In this document: in pieces, positions 51,271 to 60,689 of the stretch | How positions within the stretch are numbered: position 1 is the first letter of the stretch | How the letters are laid out: every line of letters starts with the position of its first letter | NCBI RefSeq assembly: GCF_050632395.1 | Contig: NZ_CP192600.1 | Span: forward strand, 1-64,000 | Length of the DNA: 64,000 nt | Source: JAUYQR01 sp050632395 | GTDB lineage: Bacteria; Pseudomonadota; Alphaproteobacteria; Rhodobacterales; Rhodobacteraceae | Direction of reading: 5' to 3' | The notes under the pieces: model-generated | Database searches by the model: none | Told to the model about the DNA's origin: nothing | The model's input: only the letters and a program-made list of their open reading frames with translations | Position numbers and translations under genes: made by a program

Positions 51271-52626
51271 TCAGCCTTGCAGCAGACGGCGCAGAAGTTG
51301 CAGATCATCTGAAAGCTGGCTGTCAGTGGCCATCAATTCCTCGATCTTGCGCACACCGTGCATGATAGTGGTGTGGTCGCGCCCGCCGAACCGCCGACCG
51401 ATTTCCGGCAGCGACCGCGGGGTCAGTTGCTTGGCCAGATACATCGCCACCTGACGCGGCCGGGCGATGTTGCGCAGACGCTTCGGCCCGATCATGTCGG
51501 ACAGGCGAATGTTGTAGTGTTCGGCCACCTTGCGCTGGATTTCCTCGATCGAGAGCTTGCGGTCCGATGACCGCAGGATGTCGGCAAGGCAATCCTGCGC
51601 CAGATCAAGCGTGATCTCACGGCCCACCAGCGAGGCAAAGGCAAAAAGCCGGGTCAGCGCGCCTTCAAGGATGCGGACGTTCGAGGTGATGCGATGGGCA
51701 AGGAATTCCAGCACGCCATCGGCAAGCACAAGGCCGCGATACTGACTCCGGTAATAGTCGACCTTCTGTTGCAGGATACCCAGACGCAATTCGTAATCGG
51801 TGGGGTGAAGATCGACCACAAGACCGCATTGCAGCCGCGACTTGATGCGATCCTCCAGATCCTTGATCTCGCCGGGGGCGCGGTCGGCGGAAATCACGAT
51901 CTGTTTGTTCTGATCGACCAAGGCGTTGAACGTGTGGAAGAATTCCTCCTGCGTCGAATCCTTGCCGGCGATGAACTGGACGTCATCGACCATCAGCACG
52001 TCAACCGAACGGAACAGCTCCTTGAAATCCATGATCTGGCGTTCGCGCAGGGCTTGCACGAACCGGTACATGAACTGCTCGGCAGACAGGTAAAGGACGC
52101 GCAATTCCGGGCGGCGGGTCTGCAGCTCGTGCGCGATGGCATGCATCAGGTGCGTCTTGCCAAGGCCAACCCCACCGTACAGGAACAGCGGGTTGAAGGT
52201 GACAGGCCCGCCTTCGGCCACACGGCGCGCGGCGGCGTGGGCCAATTCGTTCGGCTTGCCGACAACAAAGCTGTCGAAGGTGAACCGGGCGTCTAGCGGG
52301 GCACCGGGAAGCTCTTCGTCTGAAGCGGCACGGCGCGGGGCCGCGGATTTCGCGGCGGCGCGGGCCGGTTGGGCACGAACGGCGCCGGTGCTGACGGTAA
52401 ATTCCAGACGGTCCACAGGCTCACCGGCGGTGGACAGCTGATTGCGGATCTGGTCGGCGTAGTTGCGCTGGACCCAGTCGCCGAAAAAGATTGTCGGGAC
52501 TTCAAAACGCGCGACGCCGTTCTTCAGGTGAGACAGCTTCAGAGGCTCGATCCAGGTGACATAATTGTTCCTGCCCACGCGCTTGATCAGTTCCTCGCGC
52601 ACCTGGCCCCACGCTTCGTTCGTCAT
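51271..52626 (-). CDS. dnaA: Chromosomal replication initiator DnaA
   Basis: 451-aa AAA+ initiator. Domain I (MTNEAWGQVREELIKRVG), AAA+ with Walker A LYGGVGLGKTHLMHAIA near residue 150 and Walker B VLMVDDVQFIAGKDS, and C-terminal DNA-binding signature RSLPEIGRRFGGRDHTTIMH near 420. ATG 52626 is chosen because it matches the family N-terminus; the frame is open 49 codons further. Upstream lies a 469-bp gap to the rpsT terminator. Confidence 0.98.
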   Translation of the reverse strand: MTNEAWGQVREELIKRVGRNNYVTWIEPLKLSHLKNGVARFEVPTIFFGDWVQRNYADQIRNQLSTAGEPVDRLEFTVSTGAVRAQPARAAAKSAAPRRAASDEELPGAPLDARFTFDSFVVGKPNELAHAAARRVAEGGPVTFNPLFLYGGVGLGKTHLMHAIAHELQTRRPELRVLYLSAEQFMYRFVQALRERQIMDFKELFRSVDVLMVDDVQFIAGKDSTQEEFFHTFNALVDQNKQIVISADRAPGEIKDLEDRIKSRLQCGLVVDLHPTDYELRLGILQQKVDYYRSQYRGLVLADGVLEFLAHRITSNVRILEGALTRLFAFASLVGREITLDLAQDCLADILRSSDRKLSIEEIQRKVAEHYNIRLSDMIGPKRLRNIARPRQVAMYLAKQLTPRSLPEIGRRFGGRDHTTIMHGVRKIEELMATDSQLSDDLQLLRRLLQG

Positions 52627-53095
52627 ACTGTTCGACCTGCCCCAAAGTTCAAACCTGCGGTTCTGCCGCAGGGCGCGCACTAAGCGTCTGTCATCATGCG
52701 GTCCACCGGTCACAAGCCACCGTCCACCACCATCGCAAGCGACGGGGACAGTGACCCGAAGTCTGTGGGACAAGAAATGTCAGCAGCACGCCGAGATTTC
52801 GGCGCGCCTGACTGCACGTCAGCGGAGCGGCTATGCCGCCACCTCTAACCTGCTGAACCCAAACAGAAAACTCAGACGAAGCGGACGGTTCCGCAGTCGC
52901 TGTGCAGCAGCTTTCCGTTCACGTACAGCCCTGTCCCCCAGGACGAAGTGAATCGCATGCCCAAGTTAGCAAGCGGCCCGGAGCGACCGCAACCGAACAT
53001 CTCGCTTGACAGAGGTTACCGGCAAGCGAATCCGGCGGGGTGTGCAAATCGGCAACGCCGCGCCGATTTGATGGTCGTGACGAGAGAAGAATGAC
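52627..53095 (-). other. dnaA upstream region
   Basis: No gene or DnaA box was seen. Two GAATC (GANTC) sites lie at 52950-52954 and 53028-53032, which could tie dnaA expression to CcrM methylation as in Caulobacter. No AT-rich unwinding region is evident, so it does not look like oriC. Confidence 0.5.
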
Positions 53096-53125
53096 AAGGG
53101 GCGCAACCTTGCGGTTGCGCCCCTT
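53096..53125 (-). terminator. Stem-loop terminator after rpsT
   Basis: Perfect 13-bp stem AAGGGGCGCAACC (53096-53108) / GGTTGCGCCCCTT (53113-53125) with a four-base loop. 24 bp after the rpsT stop. The T-tract is weak (GTCATTCTTC). Confidence 0.75.
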
Positions 53126-53149
53126 GCACGTGACCATTGCAGTCGGATC

Positions 53150-53419
53150 TCAGGCAGTCGGCAGCGATTTTACCCGCGAGGCCAGACGCGAAATCTTGCG
53201 CGAAACGGTGTTCTTGTGCAGCACGCCTTTCGACACACCACGCGCCAGTTCAGGCTGTGCAGCCTTCAGCGCGGCGGCAGCGGCGTCAGAATTGCCAGAC
53301 GCAAGCGCCTCTTCGACCTTGCGCAGGAAGGTACGGATACGCGAACGGCGGGCTTTGTTCACGGCATAACGCGCTTCGGATTGACGGGCGCGCTTCTTGG
53401 ACTGGGCGGTATTTGCCAT
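53150..53419 (-). CDS. rpsT: Ribosomal protein S20
   Basis: 89-aa basic 30S protein binding 16S rRNA. Starts [21 protein letters not shown] and ends [19 protein letters not shown]. Expressed alone, with a strong stem-loop behind it, and upstream of dnaA as in many alphaproteobacteria. Confidence 0.98.
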   Translation of the reverse strand: MANTAQSKKRARQSEARYAVNKARRSRIRTFLRKVEEALASGNSDAAAAALKAAQPELARGVSKGVLHKNTVSRKISRLASRVKSLPTA

Positions 53420-53564
53420 GGGCTTCCTATGGATCTTTCGGTTTCAAACGGGTTGCACGAAAGACCAAAGGCCCCGGCCTGACGGTCGGGAAATGATTCT
53501 TGCCTAAGCGGGCCCACGCGCATGTGGGGCGGCCTATAGGCCAAGGCGCGCGAAAAGAAAAGCC

Positions 53565-54341
53565 CTACTTGTCGCGGAACTGCGGCTGGCGCTTTTCCAG
53601 AAAGGCGGCCATGCCCTCCTTCTGGTCTTCGGTGGCAAACAGCGCGTGGAACATCCTGCGCTCGAACAGCAGTCCTTCGGAGAGGCTGGTTTCCTGCGAG
53701 CGGTTGACCGTCTCCTTCACTACCATCGCCGTGATGCTGGATTTCTCGACGATCTTGGCTGCGGATTTCATCGCCTCTTCGATCAGCGATTTCGCGGGTA
53801 CGACGCGGCTAACCAGCCCACATCGCTCTGCCTCGGCAGCATCCATGAACCGGCCGGTCAGGTGCATGTCCATCGACTTCGACTTGCCGACCGCGCGGGT
53901 CAGGCGCTGGGTGCCGCCCATGCCGGCCACGATGCCAAGGTTGATTTCAGGCTGACCAAACTTGGCCGTGTCGGCGGCGATGATGAAGTCCGCCAGCATC
54001 GCAAGTTCGCATCCCCCGCCCAGGCAATAGCCCGACACGGCCGCGATCACCGGCTTGCGCACCTTGGTAATGGCGTCAGCCTCGGGGCCGAACAGGTTGT
54101 CGAAATAGACCTCGGTGAAGGTCTTTTCCGCCATTTCCCGCACATCCGCACCGGCGGCAAAGGCCTTCTCCGATCCGGTGATGATAATGCAGCGCACCTT
54201 GTCATTCGCGTCGGCCGCCGTGACCGCAGCCGCAAGCTCGCCCATCAGTTGGGAATTCAACGCGTTGAGCGCGTCGGGGCGATTGAGGCGGATGAGGGCG
54301 ACATAGTCCTCAATCTCGACAATCAGCGTGCTGTAGGCCAT
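53565..54341 (-). CDS. Enoyl-CoA hydratase
   Basis: 258-aa crotonase-fold enzyme adding water to 2-enoyl-CoA in fatty acid breakdown. Oxyanion-hole segments [12 protein letters not shown] (about residue 60) and [18 protein letters not shown] (about 103-120) and the catalytic glutamate region [19 protein letters not shown] are present. It lies between mutM and rpsT on the same strand. Confidence 0.95.
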   Translation of the reverse strand: MAYSTLIVEIEDYVALIRLNRPDALNALNSQLMGELAAAVTAADANDKVRCIIITGSEKAFAAGADVREMAEKTFTEVYFDNLFGPEADAITKVRKPVIAAVSGYCLGGGCELAMLADFIIAADTAKFGQPEINLGIVAGMGGTQRLTRAVGKSKSMDMHLTGRFMDAAEAERCGLVSRVVPAKSLIEEAMKSAAKIVEKSSITAMVVKETVNRSQETSLSEGLLFERRMFHALFATEDQKEGMAAFLEKRQPQFRDK

Positions 54342-54400
54342 TGCGCGGCTCCGCCTTTTTGGGTGCGGTGACTCCTAGCACCAAAAGGGGCGATGGCAAG

Positions 54401-55246
54401 TCACCTCTGGCAGGCAGGGCACCAGAACGACGAGCGGCCGGACTGCACCGTGCGTTTGATCGTGGCACCGCAACCCGGCGTTTCACACGGCTGGCCTTCG
54501 CGGCCATAAACCTGAAAATGCTTCTGAAAATAGCCAAGTTCGCCATCCGCCTGACGGTAATCGCGTAGCGACGACCCGCCCGCATCGATCGCTTCGGACA
54601 GCACTTGGCGGATAATGGGAACCAGGGCCGCCGGCTTTTTCACCTTGCCAGCCAAGCGCAACGGGCTGATCCCGGCACGGAACAGCGTTTCGCAGACATA
54701 GATGTTGCCAAGCCCTGCCACGATCCGCTGATCGAGCAGCGCGGATTTGATCGGCGTGTTGCGGCCCTTCAGGCGCGCGGCAAGGTAGGGTTCGCTGAAA
54801 TCATTGCCAAAGGGTTCCGGGCCGATGCTGGCCAGAAGCGGATGCCCTTCGGCGGTGACGGTAGGCATCAGGTCCATGGCCCCGAAGCGGCGGGCGTCGT
54901 TGAAGGTAATGCGCGCGCCGCCCGACATGGTCAGAATCACATGGTCATGTTTCTGAGGTGCCGGATGATCATGATGAAATTCTCCGACCATGGCGCCTGA
55001 AATCAGCATCCGGCCCGACATGCCAAGGTGGATCAGCAGCGTTTCCCCGGAGGACAGGTCCGCAAGTATGTATTTGGAGCGTCGGCGCAGCGCCAGAATC
55101 CTCTGGCCAGTCAACCGCTCGGCCATGCGGTCGGGCAGGGGCCAGCGCAGGTCGGGGCGGTTGACCTCGGCGCGGATGATCACCTGACCCTCCATCACCG
55201 GGGCAAGACCACGGCGGACGGTTTCTACTTCGGGCAGTTCGGGCAT
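54401..55246 (-). CDS. mutM: Formamidopyrimidine-DNA glycosylase
   Basis: 281-aa repair enzyme for 8-oxoG and FaPy lesions. The catalytic N-terminal proline is in [14 protein letters not shown], the H2TH motif in [18 protein letters not shown], and the zinc finger [12 protein letters not shown]...WCPACQR at the end. ATG 55246 is required because Pro2 is the nucleophile; the open frame beyond it, into ubiE, is not coding. It forms the oxidative-damage pair with mutY in this window. Confidence 0.97.
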   Translation of the reverse strand: MPELPEVETVRRGLAPVMEGQVIIRAEVNRPDLRWPLPDRMAERLTGQRILALRRRSKYILADLSSGETLLIHLGMSGRMLISGAMVGEFHHDHPAPQKHDHVILTMSGGARITFNDARRFGAMDLMPTVTAEGHPLLASIGPEPFGNDFSEPYLAARLKGRNTPIKSALLDQRIVAGLGNIYVCETLFRAGISPLRLAGKVKKPAALVPIIRQVLSEAIDAGGSSLRDYRQADGELGYFQKHFQVYGREGQPCETPGCGATIKRTVQSGRSSFWCPACQR

Positions 55247-55393
55247 GGCACCTCGGCTCCTTGGCGCGCCAATTTCGACGAAAGCAGCGCGGCCGACAAT
55301 GGCTTTGGCGCAGCCTGCGGCAGTTTGCGGTTTCCCTCGGAGGGTGGCCAGCGCTATATCCCGCCGAGACGCGTTTTGCGAAGGCAGGCCCGG

Positions 55394-56146
55394 ATGACCA
55401 GCGAAGACGACAAGACCACCCACTTCGGGTTTCAGGATGTGCCAGAGGCCGAAAAGGCCGGGATGGTGCATGGCGTCTTTTCGCGCGTGGCGTCGAAGTA
55501 TGACGTGATGAACGACCTCATGTCCGGAGGCGTGCATCGCCTCTGGAAAGACGCGATGATGGATTGGCTGGCGCCCCGGCCAGGTCAGCGCCTGCTGGAC
55601 GTAGCGGGAGGCACCGGAGACGTTGCGTTCCGCTTCCTGAAACGCGCGGCGGGCGCGACGGCGGTGGTCTGCGACATGACCGAGCCGATGCTGATCGAAG
55701 GCCGCAAACGCGCCGAAGCGGAACAGCAGTCGGACCGGCTGGACTGGGTTGTTGGCGATGCGATGGCGCTGCCGTTCCCGGACGCCAGCTTTGACGTCTA
55801 CACGATCTCGTTCGGCATTCGGAACGTGACCCGGATCGCTGATGCGCTGGCCGAGGCTTACCGCGTATTGAAGCCCAGCGGGCGCCTGATGGTGCTGGAG
55901 TTCAGTCATATCCCGAACGACCTGCTGCAAAAGGCCTACGACCTTTATTCCTTCAACGTTATCCCGGTGATGGGTCAGATCGTTGCCGGAGACCGTGACA
56001 GCTATCAGTATCTCGTTGAAAGCATCCGCAAGTTTCCCGATCAGGAAACCTTTGCCGCCATGATCCGCGCGGCGGGCTTTGGTCAGGTAAAGTATCGCAA
56101 CCTCACGATGGGCGTCGCGGCCCTGCATTCTGGCTGGAAGCTGTGA
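55394..56146 (+). CDS. ubiE: UbiE, ubiquinone/menaquinone C-methyltransferase
   Basis: 250-aa SAM methyltransferase of ubiquinone synthesis. Motif [17 protein letters not shown] near residue 67, [24 protein letters not shown] and the end [17 protein letters not shown] match the family. It overlaps ubiB by four bases (GTGA), a common alphaproteobacterial pair. Divergent from mutM. Confidence 0.97.
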   Translation: MTSEDDKTTHFGFQDVPEAEKAGMVHGVFSRVASKYDVMNDLMSGGVHRLWKDAMMDWLAPRPGQRLLDVAGGTGDVAFRFLKRAAGATAVVCDMTEPMLIEGRKRAEAEQQSDRLDWVVGDAMALPFPDASFDVYTISFGIRNVTRIADALAEAYRVLKPSGRLMVLEFSHIPNDLLQKAYDLYSFNVIPVMGQIVAGDRDSYQYLVESIRKFPDQETFAAMIRAAGFGQVKYRNLTMGVAALHSGWKL

Positions 56147-57675
56147 GGGGACCGCACAACATCATCCGGCTGATCCGGACCGGAGCAACGCTGGAACGCA
56201 CCGGCGCGATGGATGTCGTCCTCGAGGCGTTCCGCGCGCCTGCCCGGCTGCGCTTCGCAGCAAGGATGCTTGGCTGGCCGTTCAAATGGCTTGGCCTGAA
56301 GGGTGACCCGGCGTTGCCGCCCGCGACGCGCGCGCTCACGGCGCTTGGACCGGCCTACATCAAGTTCGGGCAAGTGCTTTCGACGCGCCCCGACATTGTC
56401 GGCGACGAATTGGCGGTGCAACTCAAATATCTGCAGGACAAGCTGCCGCCGTTCCCTACCGCAATCGCGAAACGAATGATCGAAGCGGAACTCGAGCTTC
56501 CGGTAAGCGAGCTTTTCTCCGAGTTTTCCGAACCGGTCGCCGCCGCCTCCATTGCGCAGGTTCATCGCGCACGGCTGGCCGACACAGGCGAGGATGTGGC
56601 GGTCAAGGTTCTGCGGCCGGGCATCGAACGGGCCTTCCGAAAGGATATCGACGCCTTCTATCTTGCTGCGCGCGGGATCGAGCTTCTGGCGCCCGCCGCT
56701 CGTCGGCTGCGTCCGATGGACGTGATCGCGCATTTCGAAGGCGTGGTGATGGGCGAATTGGACCTGCGGCTGGAATCATCTGCCGCGGCTGAATTCGGCT
56801 CGAATACGGCCAAGGACGAAGGCTTTCAGGTGCCGAAGCCCTACTGGTTCCTGTCCAGCCGCAACGTGATGACGCTGGGCTGGGCAGAGGGCATCGGGCT
56901 GAACGAAAATGCCGCGATCGACGCTGCTGGCCATGACCGCAAGGTGCTGGGCGCGCGCGTCTTGCACCTGTTTCTGAACCATGCGCTGCGCGACGGCTAT
57001 TTCCACGCCGACATGCATCAAGGCAACCTGAAGATCGCACCTAACGGCGACATCATCGCCTATGACTTTGGCATCATGGGCCGGATCGACGAGTATACAC
57101 GTCGCGTCTATGCCGAGATCCTGTTCGGCTTCATCCGCAAGGATTACCGCCGTGTCGCCGAGGTGCATTTCGAGGCGGGCTATGTGCCGCCCGACCGCGA
57201 CATCGACGAATTCGCCCGGGCGCTGCGCGCGGTTGGCGAACCGATCTTCGGGATGGATGCCAGCCGAATCTCGATGGCCCGACTGCTCGCCTATCTGTTC
57301 GAAGTGACCGAACGCTTCGGCATGGAAACCCGGACCGAACTGATCCTGTTGCAGCGGACGATGGTGGTGGTCGAAGGCGTCGCGCGCTCGCTTGACCCCC
57401 ATATCAACATCTGGGAAGTCGCCAAGCCCATCGTCGAAGGCTACATCAAGGAAAACGTGGGCCCCAAGGCAGTGTTGCGCGATCTTGCCAAGACCGCGCG
57501 CGTGCTGGCGCGGTTCGGGCCGAAGCTTCCGTCACTGGTCGAGGCGCAACTGATCAAGGCCGGCAACCCGCTAACGCCGGTCGCGGTGGTGCGGCGCCGG
57601 GTGCATCCGCTGGTCTGGGCAGCCGTCATCCTTGCCGCCTTCGCCGCAGGCCTTGGCGTGGCTGAGTTCATTTAG
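56143..57675 (+). CDS. ubiB: UbiB, atypical kinase/ATPase for ubiquinone synthesis
   Basis: 510-aa ABC1/UbiB-family protein. KxGQ motif [15 protein letters not shown] near residue 75, the Ala-rich loop [14 protein letters not shown], catalytic loop [12 protein letters not shown] and metal-binding [10 protein letters not shown] are intact, followed by a C-terminal membrane helix ([20 protein letters not shown]). The GTG start overlaps ubiE. Its stop abuts flgD convergently. Confidence 0.96.
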   Translation: MRGPHNIIRLIRTGATLERTGAMDVVLEAFRAPARLRFAARMLGWPFKWLGLKGDPALPPATRALTALGPAYIKFGQVLSTRPDIVGDELAVQLKYLQDKLPPFPTAIAKRMIEAELELPVSELFSEFSEPVAAASIAQVHRARLADTGEDVAVKVLRPGIERAFRKDIDAFYLAARGIELLAPAARRLRPMDVIAHFEGVVMGELDLRLESSAAAEFGSNTAKDEGFQVPKPYWFLSSRNVMTLGWAEGIGLNENAAIDAAGHDRKVLGARVLHLFLNHALRDGYFHADMHQGNLKIAPNGDIIAYDFGIMGRIDEYTRRVYAEILFGFIRKDYRRVAEVHFEAGYVPPDRDIDEFARALRAVGEPIFGMDASRISMARLLAYLFEVTERFGMETRTELILLQRTMVVVEGVARSLDPHINIWEVAKPIVEGYIKENVGPKAVLRDLAKTARVLARFGPKLPSLVEAQLIKAGNPLTPVAVVRRRVHPLVWAAVILAAFAAGLGVAEFI

Positions 57676-57676
57676 C

Positions 57677-58339
57677 TTACTGCGGCAGTCTGAGCCCGGT
57701 AACCGCTGATGCGGCTACCTCGATGCCGCCCTTCAGCACCAGTCGCGTGCCATCGCTGCCGCCCCGCGCCTCGATGACGCGGGCATAGTGTTCGACCGCG
57801 CGGGTGTCGACCAACTGGTCCCCGCTCCAGCTTTCAAGCGCTATCTGATACCTGCCCTGCGGCAGCGGTTCCCCCGTCGCATCGGCGCCAAGCCACTGGT
57901 AAGGCTCGGCCGTCGGTGGCACCTCTTCGCGAGAAACAAGGTTCCCCTGTGCATCGGTCACCACTATCACCGCGCGGGTCGCGCCTGCCGCCGGGTTCGG
58001 CGACAGGCTGACCGCGCTGCCGTCATACCAGACCGGCGCGTTCGAGCGTGCTTCCTGCCCGATCCATCCGGCCATTTCCGACATGCCAAGCTGGGCAAAC
58101 CGCCCTGTCATCTCGGCCAGCAACTGGTTCGTCTGCACTTGCTGCTCGACGCCCGAGAACGTGGCCAGCTGCACGGCGTAATCGCTGGAATCGATCGGGT
58201 TGAGCGGGTCCTGATTCTGCATCTGCACGGTCAGCATCTTCAGGAAGGTCGTGAAATCAGAACTGATCTTGCTCGCTCCGTGGCCGGGTGCCGGGTTCGC
58301 AGCGGTGGGGGAATTTGCGGTGACGGGGCTGATGTTCAT
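57677..58339 (-). CDS. flgD: Flagellar hook capping protein FlgD
   Basis: 220-aa scaffold needed for hook assembly. The conserved N-terminal block reads FTTFLKMLTVQMQNQDPLNP then YAVQLATFSGVEQQVQTNQ, followed by the FLG-like and FnIII-like C-terminal region. ATG 58339 matches the family start (MNISPVTANS); the frame stays open upstream. It lies just after fliK on the same strand. Confidence 0.92.
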   Translation of the reverse strand: MNISPVTANSPTAANPAPGHGASKISSDFTTFLKMLTVQMQNQDPLNPIDSSDYAVQLATFSGVEQQVQTNQLLAEMTGRFAQLGMSEMAGWIGQEARSNAPVWYDGSAVSLSPNPAAGATRAVIVVTDAQGNLVSREEVPPTAEPYQWLGADATGEPLPQGRYQIALESWSGDQLVDTRAVEHYARVIEARGGSDGTRLVLKGGIEVAASAVTGLRLPQ

Positions 58340-58346
58340 CGGGTGC

Positions 58347-59795
58347 TCACAGTCTGAGGTCAAGGGAAGTTGTGGTGCCGGGCCGGGGTGCCGCAGGTGC
58401 ATGGGCCACGGGCGCATCGGCGGCAAAAGGCATGGCATGGCTCGGCGGGTGGTCAGGCCCTGCCGAACCACCGTTGCCGGAATTGGAGTGCGCAAACCCC
58501 AGGTCGGCACCGGTGAATCCGGCCATCTTGAGGTCGGCCACAAGCTGATCGGCATTGCGTCGAAACAGATCCATCGCCTCGGGCCGCTCGAAGGTCATCA
58601 TCACGACGATACGGCTGGCGTCGGTTTCATGGGGGCGAAACGTCAGCCGAACCTCGCCAAGCTCGTCCGGCGATAGCGCGATCTCGGTGGTGCTTTCACC
58701 CAAGGACGCGCTTTGGACGATCTGGGCCGCAAGGGCCGCTACCGGGCTTGTCGGCAGGGCACCCTGAAGGACGTGGGCCGATGGTTGCAGGGTTGGCCAT
58801 TGCAGGCTGCCATGAAGGCTCATCACGCTGCCGGTTGCGTCGAGAAGCTCGTCGGTTGGCGGCCCAACCTTCACAGACGTCAAGTCGGCCGGCAGCATTG
58901 CCGTCGTTACGACACAGGCAAAGCGCGCTTCGCCCGGTGGGACAGGCGGACCGAGCCGCCCCTGCCCCTCCGGCTGCGCGGTCGAACCAAGTCGCGGGTC
59001 GGGGCCTTCATCCGCAGCCGGGTCCTCACTGGCCATGTCCTCGGTTCCCGCCCGCGCTGGCCCCACTGCCTGCGGCGCGCGCGGCGCAACGGCTGCGACC
59101 GAGATGTGAAGTGATCCGTCCGTGTCATTGCCCAGCGACGAAGGCGCAACAGCATGGCGGTCGTTCTCGCCGGCGGGTGCCGTCGCTGCGTGCCAAATGG
59201 CGGCGGCATGGAGTGGCAACAGCCCTTGATCCGGTTGTGGCAACATTGCAGCCGTCTGACCCACCGCGACTGGCAGGGCGAGAGACGACGTCATCGCCGC
59301 GACGGGAGCGTCAGCGGCGGGGTAGCGACGCACCTCCGATGCATCGTCATCCGCCCGCGCCGGCGCAAGTGGTGCCGGCAGGTCTTTCACCGCCAGATCT
59401 GCCGCACCGAAGGGCACCTTGGAGACCGCTTTCGGTGCCTGCCCCTCGAAGGGCGGGGCGGAGCCGACCTGCGCCAAGTCAGGCGAAAGTGGCGCCCCCT
59501 CCATCGAACGCACATCAGGGTCGGCAAAATGCGCCTCAAGCGCAGGACTTGGCGGTTCCGAAGCCGTCAGGGCGGGCTGTGGCCGAACCATCCAGAAGTC
59601 TGGAACCCTTGCAACTGCAGTGACAACATCGCTCCCCATGACCTTGTCCGTCGCGGTCTGCGTTGCATCGCCTGCACCCTCCGCATCCGCGTCGAATTCA
59701 TCACCGAAGCTGACGTCATGGCACGCCTCGCCTTCGCCCGGAACGTCTGCGGCGCGCGGCATCGAGGCCAACAGGATGGGCGGTATGGCTTGCAT
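58347..59795 (-). CDS. fliK: Flagellar hook-length control protein FliK
   Basis: 482-aa protein with a long Ala/Pro-rich, low-complexity N-terminal part (about 1-360), typical of the secreted ruler. The conserved C-terminal FliK domain is seen as LSPDELGEVRLTFRP then PEAMDLFRRNADQLVADLKM. It tells the export gate when the hook is long enough. It precedes flgD by 7 bp in the same direction. Confidence 0.87.
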   Translation of the reverse strand: MQAIPPILLASMPRAADVPGEGEACHDVSFGDEFDADAEGAGDATQTATDKVMGSDVVTAVARVPDFWMVRPQPALTASEPPSPALEAHFADPDVRSMEGAPLSPDLAQVGSAPPFEGQAPKAVSKVPFGAADLAVKDLPAPLAPARADDDASEVRRYPAADAPVAAMTSSLALPVAVGQTAAMLPQPDQGLLPLHAAAIWHAATAPAGENDRHAVAPSSLGNDTDGSLHISVAAVAPRAPQAVGPARAGTEDMASEDPAADEGPDPRLGSTAQPEGQGRLGPPVPPGEARFACVVTTAMLPADLTSVKVGPPTDELLDATGSVMSLHGSLQWPTLQPSAHVLQGALPTSPVAALAAQIVQSASLGESTTEIALSPDELGEVRLTFRPHETDASRIVVMMTFERPEAMDLFRRNADQLVADLKMAGFTGADLGFAHSNSGNGGSAGPDHPPSHAMPFAADAPVAHAPAAPRPGTTTSLDLRL

Positions 59796-59904
59796 CGCTT
59801 CCGGAATTTCTTTCAGGATCTCCCGCTTATCCCCCGCAACTGGTTACCCATTCTTTACCCGGATCGCGAAGAATGCCGAAAATCCGCCTGATCGGAGCGA
59901 TGCG

Positions 59905-60186
59905 ATGCAGATTTACCCGACAACTGGCGAAGGCCCTCCTGTCTCTGACCGAAACCAGCAGTTAATGACACAGGCCAAGGCGCTTGAAGCCTCGTTTCTG
60001 GCCGAAATGCTAGGCCAGGCCGGCCTTGGCGCGCCCAGCGAAGAGTTTGGCGGTGGCCACGGCGAAGAACAGTTCGCATCGTTCCTGAAACAGGAGCAGG
60101 CCCGGCTGATGGTGGAAAAGGGCGGCATCGGCCTTGCGGAAATGATCTTCAGATCCCTGTCGGAGAGAGACAATGCACCACGCTGA
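59905..60186 (+). CDS. flgJ: FlgJ-type rod-binding protein
   Basis: 93-aa protein equal to the N-terminal rod-binding domain of FlgJ (AKALEASFLAEMLGQAG, FASFLKQEQARLMVEKGGIGLAEMIF). The peptidoglycan hydrolase half of enteric FlgJ is absent, as is usual in alphaproteobacteria. ATG 59905 has GGAG upstream. It overlaps the FlgN-like gene by 14 bases. Confidence 0.88.
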   Translation: MQIYPTTGEGPPVSDRNQQLMTQAKALEASFLAEMLGQAGLGAPSEEFGGGHGEEQFASFLKQEQARLMVEKGGIGLAEMIFRSLSERDNAPR

Positions 60187-60493
60187 CTTGGATGGCCTAT
60201 TGGACCAGACCTACCGCGCGCTCCTTTCCGGTGACCTTCGCGGGTTAGCCCGGCTGACGGCGGACATGGAGACGACGCCGGACATCCGGGTGGCGGATCG
60301 CGCGGCAGCCGAGCGTCTCCGTAGCAAGGCGGAGCGGAACCAGCGCCTGTTGCGCGCCGCAGCACAGGGCGTGCGCACCGCACGCGGGCGGCTGGTAGAG
60401 ATTTCGGCCGAGCCTGCGCTGACGACGTATGACGCAAAGGGGCACAAGGCATCGGTCGGGCAAGTCGCGCCGGGTCAGCCCAGGCGTTTCTGA
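60173..60493 (+). CDS. FlgN-like flagellar protein
   Basis: 106-aa helical protein (LLDQTYRALLSGDLRGLARL, AERLRSKAERNQRLLRAAAQ) with a Lys/Arg-rich coiled-coil-like middle. Its size and position after the rod gene and before flagellin fit a FlgN-type chaperone for hook-filament junction proteins, but sequence similarity to FlgN is not decisive. Confidence 0.65.
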   Translation: MHHADLDGLLDQTYRALLSGDLRGLARLTADMETTPDIRVADRAAAERLRSKAERNQRLLRAAAQGVRTARGRLVEISAEPALTTYDAKGHKASVGQVAPGQPRRF

Positions 60494-60627
60494 TCGCTAA
60501 AACCTGATGCATTCCGGCAGGTTGCCTTAGGAAAGCATTAGGATCTTCAAGCGATCACTGAACCCGCATCCCATGACGGGACGGCGCTTCCGGATCTCCC
60601 GGTTGCAGTGGACAGAACGCCCGTTTC

Positions 60628-60669
60628 GCCACCAGACCGGTGGCTCTTTCCAGCCGCGAAAAGCGCGGC
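60628..60669 (+). promoter_or_regulatory. Two stem-loops in the flagellin 5' leader
   Basis: GCCACC (60628-60633) / GGTGGC (60639-60644), then GCCGCG (60653-60658) / CGCGGC (60664-60669), the second ending just before the ribosome site GAAGGA. In Caulobacter FlbT acts on the flagellin leader; here flbT is two genes downstream. Regulation is inferred. Confidence 0.5.
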
Positions 60670-60689
60670 TTCAAGCGAAGGAATACATC

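Noticed and set aside
52627..53149. Chromosome origin (oriC) next to dnaA
   Set aside because: No cluster of DnaA boxes and no AT-rich unwinding stretch; in this group the origin is often away from dnaA.
55247..56128. Upstream extension of the mutM frame
   Set aside because: MutM needs proline at position 2, so the start is fixed at 55246; the extension is antisense to ubiE.
60494..60627. Sigma-28 or sigma-54 promoter for flagellin
   Set aside because: A TAAA with GCAGG 15 bp later and a GGCAGGTTGC were examined; neither meets the consensus spacing or key bases.
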